Origin: JAJPKK01 sp963781195
Lineage (GTDB): Bacteria > Pseudomonadota > Alphaproteobacteria > Rhizobiales > Xanthobacteraceae
Assembly (NCBI GenBank): GCA_963781195.1
Contig: CAWAEZ010000015.1
Span: 1 to 64,000, forward strand
Reading direction: 5' to 3'
DNA length: 64,000 nt
This document shows positions 1-10,315 of this stretch, piece after piece. Position 1 is the first letter of the stretch. Each line of letters opens with the position of its first letter. The notes under the pieces are model-generated. The model was not told the origin of the DNA, did no database searches, and saw only the letters and a list, made by a program, of their open reading frames with translations. The translations under genes were made by a program, and so were the position numbers.

Positions 1-18
1 TTTCAATTACCCACAATT
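1..18. repeat. left terminal inverted repeat of IS
   Basis: The 18 bases starting at position 1 are the exact reverse complement of 1560-1577. They mark the left end of the IS4-family element. Confidence 0.85.
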
Positions 19-116
19 CGAGGCGTCGTTTGCTATAGTCAGATCTTTTTTGGAAAAACTTAAATCACTCGAAATCACTTGTGATTCATTGCTGAGCACC
101 TGATTCGCGACCGGGG

Positions 117-1575
117 GTGCTCCATGACGCTTCCACTAGGGAAGGTAGAAACGGCGGTTCTGCCGTCGAGGCCGAGACGTGGGTTGATCGAGAGGTAGCT
201 GGGTGCGAGTTTAGGGATGAGCGGCTTGCGAAGAGGTTTCGCAAACTCCTTGGGCGGATCGGAAGCACCCTTGGCGGAAGCATTCCACTGGTGTGTGAGG
301 ATTGGGCGAACACCAAGGCCGCCTACCGCTTTTTCTCCAATGACCGCGTCAGCGAAGAGGAGATCCTGACCGGCCATTTTCGATCGACCAGAGATCGGAT
401 CGCGGCGAACGGTGGTCCTCTCTTGGTGCTGCACGATACGACCGAATTTACATTTCAAAGAGAGAAGCGCCACGCGATCGGCTTAACGTAGAATAAACCG
501 CCAAAACGACGAAGCCGGGCGATTGAGGTCGCACACGGTCTGCGGAATACCTGAGATGCATTAGAGTCTCGCCTTGACGATGGAGGGGATCCCGCTGGGG
601 CTGGCCGCTGTCAAGTTTTGGACCAGGAAGAAGTTCAAGGGGACCGCCGCGCTCAAGAAGAAGATCAATCCGACGCGGGTGCCGATCGAGAAGAAGGAGA
701 GCATCCGGTGGTTGGACAACATGAAGCAGGCGACGGAGCTGCTCGCTGAGCCAGAGCGGTGCGTTCATATCGGCGATCGCGAAAGCGACATCTTCGAGCT
801 ATTTTGTGCGGCCCGGGATCTTGGGACGCATTTCCTGGTGAGAACCTGCGTCGATCGTTTGGCCGGCGGCGGCGATCACACGATTGCCGATGAAATGGAT
901 GAGGTTGAGATCCAGGGTCTTCATTGCATCGAGGTCCGAGACAACAATGGCGATCATGCTAACGTTGTCCTGGAGTTCAAGTTTCGGCGAAATCGGGTGC
1001 TACCGCCGATCGGAAAACAGAAGCGATATCCTCCGTTGACCTTAACGGTGATCCACGCCGAAGAACATGCGGCGCCAAAGAACAGAAAGAAAATCGAGTG
1101 GAAGTTGATCACTGACACCGGTCCGATCCCGCCAAGAGGCCGTTGAGAAGCTCGAATGGTATGCGATGCGGTGGAAGATCGAGGTCTTCCACAAGATACT
1201 GAAGTCCGGTTGCAAGGCCGAAGAGTCGAAGCTGAGAACCGCAGAACGGCTCGTGAATTTGATCTCCGTCTTTTGCATTCTGAGCTGGCGGGTGTTCTGG
1301 ATGACGATGATCAACCGTTCGGCCCAGAAGCTCCGCCGAGCATTGCTCTGACCGGGACGGAAATTGAACTGCTTGACCGCTCGTCAACGATAGAGGCAAA
1401 GCACTCGCTCACCGGAAGACCATCGGCACCTACCTGACCAAAATCGCCAGACTGGGCGGCTATCTCGCGCGCGCCACCGATCCGCCGCCAGGAAATATGG
1501 TCATGTGGAGAGGATTGTCGCGCCTCACGGATATGAGTTGGCGCTGTCATCGGAGCGCAAATTGTGGGTAATTGA
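117..1575 (+). pseudogene. IS4-family transposase, multiple frameshifts
   Basis: Conserved pieces of a Tn5/IS4-type DDE transposase appear in order but in different frames. About 117-491 holds the N-terminal DNA-binding region and the first catalytic Asp (LHDTTEF). About 574-1146 holds the second Asp (GDRESD). About 1157-1350 holds the Y-x2-R-x3-E-x6-K signature (YAMRWKIEVFHKILKSGCK). The C-terminal ARLGGYLARA and GNMVMWRGLSRLTD segments follow at about 1440-1575. Stops and shifts lie near 489-575, 1146, 1345 and 1437. An intact protein of this family has roughly 450 residues, which the combined pieces would fill. No functional transposase can be made as written. Confidence 0.85.
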
Positions 1576-1577
1576 AA
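1560..1577. repeat. right terminal inverted repeat of IS
   Basis: Exact reverse complement of bases 1-18. The transposase C-terminal reading frame ends just inside this repeat, as is usual for IS4-family elements. Confidence 0.85.
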
Positions 1578-1840
1578 GCGCCACCGCAGGCTTACTTCCT
1601 TGCGGCGCTTGGACTGAATGGCGAAGAAGCCTTCGACCGCGTTGAGTCATGAGATCATGGGACCGATCTCGTCTGTTATGCACGCGCGATCGAGGCTGGT
1701 GAGATAGAAGCAAGGTTGGCCGCGTGGGAACAGCGGGTCCGGGCTCCGAGTTGGACCGGATGGATGATGGCGGATGCCAATGCATCGGAAGGAATCGTGC
1801 CCATCAGCCGTGCTGCGTGTGGCGGGGCAGCCGAAAAACC

Positions 1841-2830
1841 TTATTTTGCGCGGCCCTGAAATCCACGGGTGAGCATGGAAATTCGTATCAGCGTGCCGCC
1901 ACCGGCCACGTAAAGCATGCGTTTTTCGGGCCCTCCGAATCCGAGGTTCTGGCAGCGCCGCGTGATGCACCAGATCGGAATAATACCGAGGTGCTGTCCG
2001 GTGGGGCTCAAAACTTCGATCCCCGATTCCGTCAGCGCATACAACCGGCCGTCGTCATCGGTGACGAGGCCGTCGGCATTAGACTTCGGTGGAGCGCCAG
2101 GGAGCAGCGTCTGATCGCGTCCCACGAAGGTGGCGAACACGCGGCGATTCGCGAGCCGCCCATCCGGCTGCACGTCGAAGGCATAGATGTTGATGCCGCC
2201 GGTATCGTTGACATAAAGTGTTCTCTCGTCGTGACTGAGCTGCAAGCCGTTGGGGGTGGTAATTCCCTCCGCAACACGGATCGGAGCACCTCCGGGCGGG
2301 ACGTAGTACACAGCAGACGGAATGATCGTCCGGTCGGGCGAAATATCCGTGAAGTAGACGCCGCCATTGCGGTCCGCGACGATGTCGTTCGGGCGGCCAA
2401 AGGGCTTGCCCTCGTAGTTGTCCGCGAGGATGGCTTCTTTGCCCGGCGGCCACACAACGCGTGGTCCGGCATAGCCAGGCTCGGTCTGCAGCGAGATCAA
2501 ACGACCGTTCTTCTCGTCGAAGGTCATTCCCAGCGGACCGTGTAAATTGCCGACGAAAGTGACGGGCTGGTCGTGATCGTCCAGCCGCACGATGCGATTG
2601 GCGCGCGGTTCCGAGAAGACGGCGCCGACGCTCGGCAGCCAAAATACGTCATCCGCGCTTGTGAGGTCCTTTATCACCACCTCCGGCATCGTGCCGCCCT
2701 TGATCACGCCGGGAATGTCAGGGGCCGGCTGAAGCTGCGTGGTGTTTGGTGGGGTCTGAGAGAGGACCGAGGACGGGCTCAGGGCCGCGACCAACGCGAA
2801 GCTCAATGCAACGAGCAGTTTGCGTGACAT
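1841..2830 (-). CDS. exported SMP-30/gluconolactonase-like protein
   Basis: This 329-residue protein has an N-terminal signal peptide (hydrophobic residues about 5-24 after MSRK, cleavage near SVLSQ). It is followed by a six-bladed beta-propeller of the SMP-30/gluconolactonase/LRE family: FGRPNDIVADRNGGVYFTD, TPNGLQLSHDERTLYVND and NADGLVTDDDGRLYA are the metal-site and blade signatures. The family hydrolyses sugar lactones or other esters with a divalent metal, here in the periplasm. The start at 2830 has a strong GGGAGGAG ribosome site just upstream. It is a single gene with no obvious operon partner, and the substrate cannot be told from sequence. Confidence 0.82.
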   Translation of the reverse strand: MSRKLLVALSFALVAALSPSSVLSQTPPNTTQLQPAPDIPGVIKGGTMPEVVIKDLTSADDVFWLPSVGAVFSEPRANRIVRLDDHDQPVTFVGNLHGPLGMTFDEKNGRLISLQTEPGYAGPRVVWPPGKEAILADNYEGKPFGRPNDIVADRNGGVYFTDISPDRTIIPSAVYYVPPGGAPIRVAEGITTPNGLQLSHDERTLYVNDTGGINIYAFDVQPDGRLANRRVFATFVGRDQTLLPGAPPKSNADGLVTDDDGRLYALTESGIEVLSPTGQHLGIIPIWCITRRCQNLGFGGPEKRMLYVAGGGTLIRISMLTRGFQGRAK

Positions 2831-3537
2831 GACTCCTCCCTCGCGGCGGCGATCCGGACGAATGCAGAGCGCGTCCTCTTCGCCACGAAAATAGACAGGA
2901 TGCGGCAGGAGCGATAGCCACTTGTTCGTTAGTCACCGCCTCCCCCCAAAGGCGCCACGTCGAGCCTTCGGGAGAGGACCCGAGCAATCGCCGCTGGATG
3001 AAAGTTCAGCGGCAGGTCACCACCTCATGGACGACGACGGCAAGCGCGGTGGCGGACGATTGCCCAACCCATCGGCTCAAGTGCGCCCCTGATCCGGCCC
3101 GCGAACGCGCCGAAGTTGACATACGGGGCGAGCAGGGCGTTCAGAAGATCACCAACAGCGGCGTTACCTGTCCGTCCGGCAGCGCCGCATCAGATTGTGG
3201 GCCACCCACGCTCGAGAATTGGCTTGGCGACGTCGCTTACAGCGAAGCGAGCGCGTCAACAAAATCACCCGGAGTCCGAGGGGGGTATCCGCGCCGGAGG
3301 CGTATGGGCGGTTCTCCAAAATTGGAACGACGAAGGGTAGCCGCCGAAAGAGCTCTGCTGTTACCGCCACGTTCAGATCTGGTCGACCAGTCGCCAGCGC
3401 CACCGCCGCTGGAACAGTGCGGGACGAGTCCCGAGGCGCCGTCTGCTCAGCGCCCTGGAAACAACGCCCCGTTTAGGCAACCAGCGGTGTATAAACGTCG
3501 TTGTGACTCTGATAACTGGTTGGCCATGGTCATTTGA
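2831..3537. other. non-coding or unrecognised stretch
   Basis: About 700 bases between the divergent SMP-30-like gene and the next exported protein. Open frames here are Arg/Pro-rich, overlap on both strands and lack a convincing ribosome site or recognisable domain, so I do not call a gene. The part next to 2830 must carry the promoter of the SMP-30-like gene. Confidence 0.45.
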
Positions 3538-4560
3538 ATGGGGGCACGTTTGTTCGCAAAGCGTCACGGGTCGGGGCTGACTTCGCTCCTGGCAAGCTTC
3601 CAGATCGCACTGGCAGGCATTGCCCACGGCGATGAAAACGGGGTGATCGAACTTCTGAGCGCCGGCCATATCACTAGCTCTGCGACCTGGTGCTTCAAGA
3701 AGCCTGGGCCGGAACGTTGCGACGTAACTTTGCGCATAGAAGATGGCTCTCTAGTTGTGAAAGGCTCCGGCTGCGGATCGTTCCGCGCACCAGTGAACGG
3801 TTCGAACGGCCGACAGACCTCCAAAATCGCAGGAAATAAAATCATAGTCAGCGTGGCGGGAGAGAGCGGCGACAGCGTGAACACTTATGAACTTTCGCCA
3901 GACCTGAGCCAATGTGCTCACACCGTGGAATGCCCCCCTGGTTTTCGGGCAAAGTCGTTTTCCTGTTCGGTCAAAAAGGTCGCGCCGACACGGACAGACG
4001 CTCAACGGAACTCATCCGATAAATTGGCTACAAAAGGGGGAAACCCAGTCCAGCTCGAGCCAGCAGCGAAGGAGCAACAAAACGGCGTGACTCAGCGTGT
4101 CGACCCGCAATCGTTTATGGATGCAGCAAAAGATCTGAGGGAACGGGAGCCTGACGACGACAGCTTGTCCGCGGCAACTCAAATGTTTCGGAAAGCAGCG
4201 ACCGCTTTCCAAGCGGTTGGCGATCTCGCGCGGGCGCAAGCGGCGGCCGACGAAGCACAAGCGACAGACGACCTCAAAATTACGGACGAAGGAGAAGCAA
4301 AACCGAAGCCACCGAATAACTGCGGTCGACTACGCGGTAGCGCCTTGCAATGCTACACCCGGGCAACTCGCTTGCAGGCTTCTTCTGCGGCACAGCTCCG
4401 GACCTCCGGTCAAGTTGGCGCACTTCACGATTGCGTGCGGACTTATTGCGGTGAAATGCAAAAGGCTGCTTGCGCGATGCCTCTCTTTGGCAAAGATGGT
4501 GCAGGATTTTGTTTCACGACGGCCGACGATGAGTCCGACGCTAAAAAATCCGGACCTTGA
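3538..4560 (+). CDS. hypothetical exported Cys-containing protein
   Basis: Unrecognised protein of 340 residues. A hydrophobic stretch at residues about 12-28, ending near GIAHGDEN, resembles a signal peptide. The mature part has paired cysteines in the first half and a second Cys-containing block near the C-terminus (CGRLRGSALQCYTRA, CVRTYCGEMQKAAC), with a charged helical linker between. It may be a periplasmic disulfide-bonded protein. The start is uncertain because no clear ribosome site precedes 3538. No neighbour suggests a function. Confidence 0.55.
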   Translation: MGARLFAKRHGSGLTSLLASFQIALAGIAHGDENGVIELLSAGHITSSATWCFKKPGPERCDVTLRIEDGSLVVKGSGCGSFRAPVNGSNGRQTSKIAGNKIIVSVAGESGDSVNTYELSPDLSQCAHTVECPPGFRAKSFSCSVKKVAPTRTDAQRNSSDKLATKGGNPVQLEPAAKEQQNGVTQRVDPQSFMDAAKDLREREPDDDSLSAATQMFRKAATAFQAVGDLARAQAAADEAQATDDLKITDEGEAKPKPPNNCGRLRGSALQCYTRATRLQASSAAQLRTSGQVGALHDCVRTYCGEMQKAACAMPLFGKDGAGFCFTTADDESDAKKSGP

Positions 4561-5064
4561 AGCAATCGCACCGTCTGTTTTTTCCCGCGCACGGAAGCCG
4601 CCTTGATCGCCGTGCGCCGGCAGTTTTGAAGTCCGACTATTCTACGATGCTGGCGCGGTGGCTCGGATTCGAACTCCTGGCCAATGCCTTTACACATAGC
4701 GCCCACCAAGCCGATCACGCGTCGGCTTCGAATACACGGCTCTTTGCCGGAAGCGTCTTCGCGTTAGCTCCACCTCCGATCCTACGAGGAACCCGCCGAT
4801 CCCGATTTCGACATTCAGTCGACGTGGCCTTGCGCCGCCGAACTGGCGGCTGTTCTTGCCGCGGGCACGGCACCACGCGGGACCGCATCCGGCGTCCGCC
4901 GGGCTGTCTACGCGGAAGTCTCGTGGATCGGTGCGGTCGCCGATGCGTGCCTGCGCGGGGCGCGCGAAGCGGGGTCGGTTGGCTGTTGCCGCGCTGGCTG
5001 TTGCCGCATGATCAAGGCTGCCCTCCGAGAGAGCAGCCTCGATCATCACCAGCAGGTCGCAGGC
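4561..5064. other. unassigned stretch with inverted repeat
   Basis: About 500 bases between two convergent genes, with no supported gene. It contains an imperfect hairpin at about 5008-5046 (ATGATC and AGGCTGC arms matched by GCAGCCT and GATCAT), 19 bases beyond the stop of the outer-membrane gene. This could be its transcription terminator although no T-run follows. A 12-base direct repeat (GGCTGTTGCCGC) lies next to it at about 4980-5008. Confidence 0.45.
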
Positions 5065-5961
5065 TCAATTCCAGTGAAAGTTCACGCCAGCGCGGACAAT
5101 GTCGCCCGAGAACTTGGCGCTGGAGGTCGAGCCCACGATCGCGGGAGCAGCCGCGGGCGACGTGCCGGGGCTCGTCACGAGCGAACCGTTGGAGAAGTCC
5201 ACGCTGCCCAGATCGTAATGGAGATACTCTGCCTTTGCGCTCCACTTCGACATGAACATCCATTCCAAGCCGGCACCCGCCGTCCATCCGGCGCGCGTCG
5301 AAGAATACGCACCTGCCGCTGATGCGTTGGGCGAGAGACACAGGCCGGGGAAGAAGGCACAGTCGTTGTTGGTTTGATTGATCGACGTGCTGGCTTTGAC
5401 TCCGCCATAAGCGAGACCGCCGGTGCCATACAGCAGGAAAGTCGGAGTGAACAGATAGCCGAGCCGCCCGCGAACCGTGCCGAGATAATCGAGTTTGCTG
5501 GTGCTCGCAATGGAAGTTGTCACGACCTCCGAAGCACCAAAAAAGGCAATCGGGCCGGACGAATTGGTAACGGTTCCGTTGCCGTTACCACTGACGCCCT
5601 GAATATCGGTCTCAAAGCCGACCAGCCAAGCAGGCGATACTTGCCAGTTGTAACCAACTTGTCCGCCGCCAATAAATCCCGAGCGCCCTCCCGCGGGAAC
5701 ACTACCGGACGCTCCTGCAGCCGAGGCCGCCCCGTAGCTGGCGGGCCCGAGCAGAAAATCTTGCGACAGGACTGAATTCACTCCGACCGAATTGTCGTCG
5801 CTCCAGGTGCCGCCCGCGTTCGCGCCCAAATAGAAACCGCACCAGATACAGACCGGAACCGGGATGGGAGCCTTGTAGTAGGGCGCCGGAGCCATATCGG
5901 CCGACATGGCCGGCAATGAAAAGAGGCCGAACGCCGTCATCGCCAAAAGAAACTTCTTCAT
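5065..5961 (-). CDS. outer-membrane beta-barrel protein, Omp25/Omp31-like
   Basis: A 298-residue protein starting MKKFLLAMTAFG, with a signal peptide cleaved after PAMSA. The mature N-terminus carries the YYKAP...WCGFYLGANAGG signature of rhizobial outer-membrane immunogenic proteins. Alternating amphipathic strands, Gly/Ser-rich loops and the C-terminal GVNFHWN with a penultimate aromatic agree with an eight-stranded barrel inserted by the BAM machinery. I chose the Met at 5961 rather than an upstream one because the signal peptide begins there. The family serves as structural or porin-like surface protein. It is monocistronic. Confidence 0.85.
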   Translation of the reverse strand: MKKFLLAMTAFGLFSLPAMSADMAPAPYYKAPIPVPVCIWCGFYLGANAGGTWSDDNSVGVNSVLSQDFLLGPASYGAASAAGASGSVPAGGRSGFIGGGQVGYNWQVSPAWLVGFETDIQGVSGNGNGTVTNSSGPIAFFGASEVVTTSIASTSKLDYLGTVRGRLGYLFTPTFLLYGTGGLAYGGVKASTSINQTNNDCAFFPGLCLSPNASAAGAYSSTRAGWTAGAGLEWMFMSKWSAKAEYLHYDLGSVDFSNGSLVTSPGTSPAAAPAIVGSTSSAKFSGDIVRAGVNFHWN

Positions 5962-6384
5962 TGGAACGCCCCCCGCCGAAGCTGAGGATATCTTATACAC
6001 GCCCTTGCGGCCAACGACCGTAACCCGAATGCAACAGGCGGTCGCAAGTCTTCAGTCACCGAAGTGGAACAATTACCGTGGCCGCGCGCGACCGCATGCA
6101 CCAAAGAGCGGTTCGCAAAACAGGACCACGCTGCTTCTCACTCGCGACAAAGCGATGTAGGCTTCGCGTCGAGTACCCGGCAAGATGTCCTGGATTTCGA
6201 TGGGGCAGTGCCGTCGGCGTGGCAATTCTCTTACTACGATCAACCAGTTCGTGTTCCGGGCCATTGACCCGTCAGGGCCCTGTTGTGCCCACGATCGAAC
6301 TCGACGTCCCGAGAAACACCAGTTGCGAGCCCGTTGTTGGTCGCACGGAAATACACGTTCCTAACGGCGATAAAGGGGAGAAAA
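5962..6384. other. intergenic region between divergent genes
   Basis: About 420 bases separating the outer-membrane protein gene and the multicopper oxidase gene, which diverge. Both promoters should lie here. I see no convincing small gene and no clear operator. Confidence 0.4.
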
Positions 6385-8592
6385 ATGCTGAAGGCATTGA
6401 AGCGTAGCACGCGCTGGTGGTGGGCCCCGGTATCCGTGGCGGGCATTGGTTTCGCTATGACGTTGATGCTGATTACGTCAGGCAGTCCTCAAGTTGCCCA
6501 ACTGTGCAACGCCTACCTCCCCGCCCCTCCCGGCCCCGGATCGGGCTTCCCGCAGCCGCAGGTGCGCCAGTCTCTCAATGGGACGCTACGTACGATCCTT
6601 CATGCCTGCATCTCCACGAGCCAGATGCTCGATCAAAACCACATGCCTCCGGTGAAAGTGGCATTCAACCCCCCGACGTTCGAAGGCACAATCACGGGGC
6701 CCACCTTGTCGGTGAAGCCGGGAGACCAGATGTGGATGCTCGTCGTCAATGACTTGCCGGCCAACCCGTCAAGCGAGCGAGAGGGCAGCTTCCCGCATGC
6801 GGAAAACACGCTCAATTTGCACACTCACGGGCTCACGGTTTCGCCGTTGGGCCTCTCCGACAATATTTTTCGCGAAATGAACCCCGGCACATCAAACCAG
6901 GTGCTCATCCAAATCCCCTCAGATCATCCCTCTGGCACCTACTGGTACCATGTACACAAGCATGGCGCGGCGACGTATCAATTCCTCGGCGGAATGGCTG
7001 GCTTCTTGATCGTCAAGGGAGGACCAGGAACCCTCGACACGGTGCCTGAGGTTGCTGCTGCCAAAGATATCCCGATGGCCTTTCAGGTCGTTCGAAGCCT
7101 GAACGACGGCCGTGTCGTTTTCGTTCACGAACAGGCGCAGCAGTTCGGCACGTTTCCTTTTCCCGACTTTACAAAAAACCCACCGGTCCTTCCGCCGGCC
7201 GCGGCTCAGGGCCTCTGGAGCACATACGGCTTGGATGGCCAACTGCCGCTGGAGCCGGACGGCAAAACTCCAGCCCCCCCGAGTCGGTTTTCCTACACGA
7301 CGAATGGCGTCGCCAATCCTACCCTGCAAATGCAGCCCGGTGAGGTGCAGCGATGGCGGCTGCTCAACGCTACGGATGGCGACAACCTTCAGCTGGTTTT
7401 GATGCAGCAAGGCAGCACCACGCAGGGTCTCGGGCTCAACGTCGTCGCGATGGACGCTATTACGGTGCCGCAAACCTACCACCTCGCAGCCGGCGACCCA
7501 TTGGTGATAGGGCCGGGTCAACGCATGGACGTGATGATCAAGGCGGGTGCGCCGGGCACCTACCTTCTCCAGGCGCTCGATCCCAATTCGGGCGAGGTGA
7601 AAGCGTCGGTTTCGCCGTATCGAAATTCAAACTTTCCCAACGGGATCGATCCGGCTGCGAGAACATCACGGCACAGTTTTGATTTTCCAAGTCCCTGTCC
7701 AGGTCTGGGTGCCCCGTCTAGTTCGTGTGCGACAGGACAATTCAAATATCCGATTACGCTCGCAACCGTCGTGGTCGCCGGCGCGACCAAAAACATGAAT
7801 TTGCCTGCCGATCCGTTGCCCCCGCCAACTGGTCTTCCGAGCATTGCGACAATGCTCGGAAGGACACCGGATAAGGTGCGCAACGTCGCCTTCGAGCTCT
7901 GCGGCAGTGTTCCGGCCTTTCAGGCATTTGTAAACTTGCCGAGTTGCGGTTGGTTTTTGGCGAAGTACGACGCGGCGTATTGGGGGGGCACCCCGTTCAC
8001 CACCCTTCAGATGATGCGGGATGCCGATGACGTCGGGCAGCCCAACAACAACCCGGCCATGCCACGGATCAATTTCAAAAAGGAGGGTTTGTTCGATCCG
8101 ACCCAACCTTTATTCAACGATATGATTGCCGGGAACTACGAAGAATGGACGGTGTATAACCGGTCATTCTCCGACCATCCGTGGCACCTCCATCAAAATC
8201 ATGTGCTGATCACCAAGATCAACGGTACCACTCTCCCGCTGCCCGAATGGCACGACACCTTGGTTGTCCCCGCTGCCCGGTGCCCGCCCGGTAATTCTAC
8301 CTGTCAGGGGCCACCCCAGAACATCAATGCCGCAACGCCGGGATCGATCACGTTTCGGACGTACTTCAATCCGGTCACCGTGGGCTGCTTTGTCGCCCAT
8401 TGCCATATTCTCGATCATGAGGATACCGGCATGATCCAGCGGATGGACATCCTGCCCGCCAATGGCGGGACCAGTGGTTGCAGGCTGGACGTGGCAGTCA
8501 AGCCAGATTTGCGTAAGCTGCTCGCCACCAGGAGCAACTTCGAGATCTGCTCGAGTTTTCCTGCACCGCGCTACAGCAGTTGGAAAAGGTAA
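6385..8592 (+). CDS. multicopper oxidase
   Basis: A 735-residue cupredoxin-fold oxidase that would couple one-electron oxidation of a substrate to reduction of O2 to water. All four copper-binding His clusters are visible: NLHTHGLTV near residue 145, YWYHVHKHG near 187-195, HPWHLHQNH near 598-606, and a C-terminal HCHILDHEDTGM near 672, preceded by Cys (VGCFVAHCH) for the type-1 copper. A hydrophobic segment after residues MLKALKRSTRWWW suggests export or membrane anchoring. The Met at 6385 follows an AGGGGAG ribosome site. It is longer than CueO-type enzymes, with an extra block before the third His cluster, so the substrate (metal, phenol or other) is open. A rho-independent terminator follows. 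Confidence 0.88.
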   Translation: MLKALKRSTRWWWAPVSVAGIGFAMTLMLITSGSPQVAQLCNAYLPAPPGPGSGFPQPQVRQSLNGTLRTILHACISTSQMLDQNHMPPVKVAFNPPTFEGTITGPTLSVKPGDQMWMLVVNDLPANPSSEREGSFPHAENTLNLHTHGLTVSPLGLSDNIFREMNPGTSNQVLIQIPSDHPSGTYWYHVHKHGAATYQFLGGMAGFLIVKGGPGTLDTVPEVAAAKDIPMAFQVVRSLNDGRVVFVHEQAQQFGTFPFPDFTKNPPVLPPAAAQGLWSTYGLDGQLPLEPDGKTPAPPSRFSYTTNGVANPTLQMQPGEVQRWRLLNATDGDNLQLVLMQQGSTTQGLGLNVVAMDAITVPQTYHLAAGDPLVIGPGQRMDVMIKAGAPGTYLLQALDPNSGEVKASVSPYRNSNFPNGIDPAARTSRHSFDFPSPCPGLGAPSSSCATGQFKYPITLATVVVAGATKNMNLPADPLPPPTGLPSIATMLGRTPDKVRNVAFELCGSVPAFQAFVNLPSCGWFLAKYDAAYWGGTPFTTLQMMRDADDVGQPNNNPAMPRINFKKEGLFDPTQPLFNDMIAGNYEEWTVYNRSFSDHPWHLHQNHVLITKINGTTLPLPEWHDTLVVPAARCPPGNSTCQGPPQNINAATPGSITFRTYFNPVTVGCFVAHCHILDHEDTGMIQRMDILPANGGTSGCRLDVAVKPDLRKLLATRSNFEICSSFPAPRYSSWKR

Positions 8593-8635
8593 AGGGGTTT
8601 GCAGCCCGAGCGGCATGCCGCTCGCATCACGTGAT

Positions 8636-8664
8636 AAAGCCCCGCTTGAGCGGGGCTTTTTTTT
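8636..8664 (+). terminator. rho-independent terminator after multicopper oxidase
   Basis: Ten-base-pair stem AAAGCCCCGC / GCGGGGCTTT with a TTGA loop, followed by a run of eight T (8657-8664). It lies 44 bases past the stop of the oxidase gene. Confidence 0.9.
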
Positions 8665-8798
8665 CGTGCGCGCGATAGTGTGAGCGTCGCTGTTTCAGTC
8701 GACGTCTCGAGCGCGCGTCCGGTTATCACAGCCCAACGGAGGGCCTCGACGGAGATGAAACGGCGCAACCGTCATCCCCGATCGAGGCCGAAAAGAAC

Positions 8799-9975
8799 TT
8801 ACGCAGCAGGTCGCAACACGACCTTGATCACGCCATCGTCTTTGTCACGGAACTTCTTATACATCGCCGGTGCATCCTCGAGACTGGCGGGATGCGTGAC
8901 GACGAAGCTCGGATCAATCCTGCCCTCTTCAATCAATTTCAGCAGAGGCCGCGTATAGGCTTGAACGTGGGTTTGTCCCGTCTTGATGGTAAGTCCCTTG
9001 TTCATGGCTGCCCCAACCGGAAGTTTATCTCCCATTCCGACGTAGACGCCGGGGATCGAAACCGTACCCGCTTTGCGGCAACACATAATGGCCTGCCTCA
9101 ACACATGAACCCGATCGGTCGCCATGAAGGCCGTTGCCTTAACTTTATCGAGGACTGCATCAGCCGCCCCGTGGCCCGACGCCTCGCAACCAACCGCATC
9201 GATGCAACTGTCTGGGCCTCTCTTGCCGGTGCGCTGCATTAATTCGTCATAGACATCGGTCTTCGAGAAGTCGATCGTCTCCGCTCCCCCGGCTTCCGCC
9301 ATCGCCAAGCGTTCGGGCACCTCGTCGATGGCAATCACTCGCCCGGCGCCGAGCAGCAGTGCCGAGCGGATAGCGAACTGTCCTACTGGGCCACACCCCC
9401 ACACCGCGACGGTGGCGCCGTGTTCGATATCCGCGTTGACCGCCGCCATATAGCCGGTCGGAAAAATGTCGGACAGGAAGAGCGCCTGTTCATCGGTGAT
9501 GCTGTCTGGAATCTTTGACCGGGCCGACGTCGGCCATGGGCACGCGCAGATACTCTGCTTGCCCACCTGAATAGCCTCCAAGCATATGGCTAAAACCGAA
9601 CAATCCGGCGGGCGATTGACCCATCGCCTTGGCGGCCATTTCGTGATTTGGATTGGTCCGGTCGCAACACGAAAATAGACCTTTTTGGCAGAACCAGCAT
9701 TCCCCACAGCTGATCGTGAAGGGAACGACCACGCGATCGCCAATTTGGAGGTTCTTGACTTCAGACCCCAGTTCAATCACCTCGCCCAGGTTTTCGTGGC
9801 CAAGAATGTCGCCGCTCTTCATGGTGGGTTGGTACCCATCAAGAAGGTGAAGGTCGGAGCCGCAGATGGCACAGGCGGTTATCTTAATTACGGCATCCCG
9901 GGGATGCTGGATTTTCGGGTCAGGGACAGTATCTACCCGGACGTCACCTTTTCCGTGCCAACACAGCGCGCGCAT
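8799..9975 (-). pseudogene. zinc-dependent alcohol dehydrogenase, one frameshift
   Basis: A medium-chain dehydrogenase of about 391 residues in two frames. The N-terminal part (start 9975, good AGGAGAG ribosome site) has the catalytic-zinc motifs CAICGSDLH and GHENLG and the structural-zinc Cys cluster CGECWFCQKGLFSCC. The C-terminal part has the Rossmann NAD site VAVWGCGPVGQFA. The frame breaks at a T-run at 9514-9516, where removing one base restores KIPDSITDEQALF. It resembles the formaldehyde-dehydrogenase-like clade of zinc alcohol dehydrogenases. It is either a recent pseudogene or a one-base sequence error, since no other damage is visible. Confidence 0.85.
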
Positions 9976-10315
9976 GCTCTCTCCTCGTGGGTATCGAAAC
10001 AAAACGGACGAGAGAGAGATGTGTTCCAGCGCGCGACGGAGCGCCGACTAAGGTCGCAGTGCGGTGGAAAGAGGCAGTCCCTCTGTGCGACGTTTTCCGA
10101 GGCGATGGCATGTGAGTTTTGACTCCGCGGGCTTCGTATCGCACGGTGGGATCATGACTTCCGCATGGTTCGCGGTGACGCCGAGATGCGGTTCGTACTG
10201 CGGAACATACCGATCTTTGGACGCCGCAAGTTCGTCGAACTCAGGATCCCTAAACGCTGCTGTTCCTCCTGGTACGGGGCCACAGCGAGTGGCGGACGGA
10301 ACATCGACGCCACCG
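9976..10315. other. intergenic region
   Basis: About 340 bases between the divergent dehydrogenase and DUF1810 genes. No supported gene or RNA was seen. Frames running into the DUF1810 gene from upstream lack similarity before its first conserved residues. Confidence 0.4.

Larger units (their letters stand above)
1..1577 (+). mobile_element. IS4-family insertion sequence, decayed
   Basis: The segment is bounded by 18-bp perfect terminal inverted repeats (1-18 and 1560-1577; 19 of 20 match when extended by two bases). It contains one transposase gene broken into several frames. The left repeat starts at the first base of the window, so the left flank and any target-site duplication cannot be seen. 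This position is what one expects when an assembly breaks at a repeated IS. The family follows from the DDE motifs of the transposase remnants. The element is not expected to be autonomously active. Confidence 0.85.

Noticed and set aside
1578..1760. Fragment next to the IS reading LGLNGEEAFDRV and AIEAGEIEARLAAWEQR on the plus strand
   Set aside because: Suggestive of a truncated coding end but contains a stop and no family could be assigned.
2998..3537. 180-codon plus-strand frame upstream of the exported Cys-containing protein
   Set aside because: Arg/Pro-rich, overlapped by frames on both strands, with no ribosome site or family resemblance.
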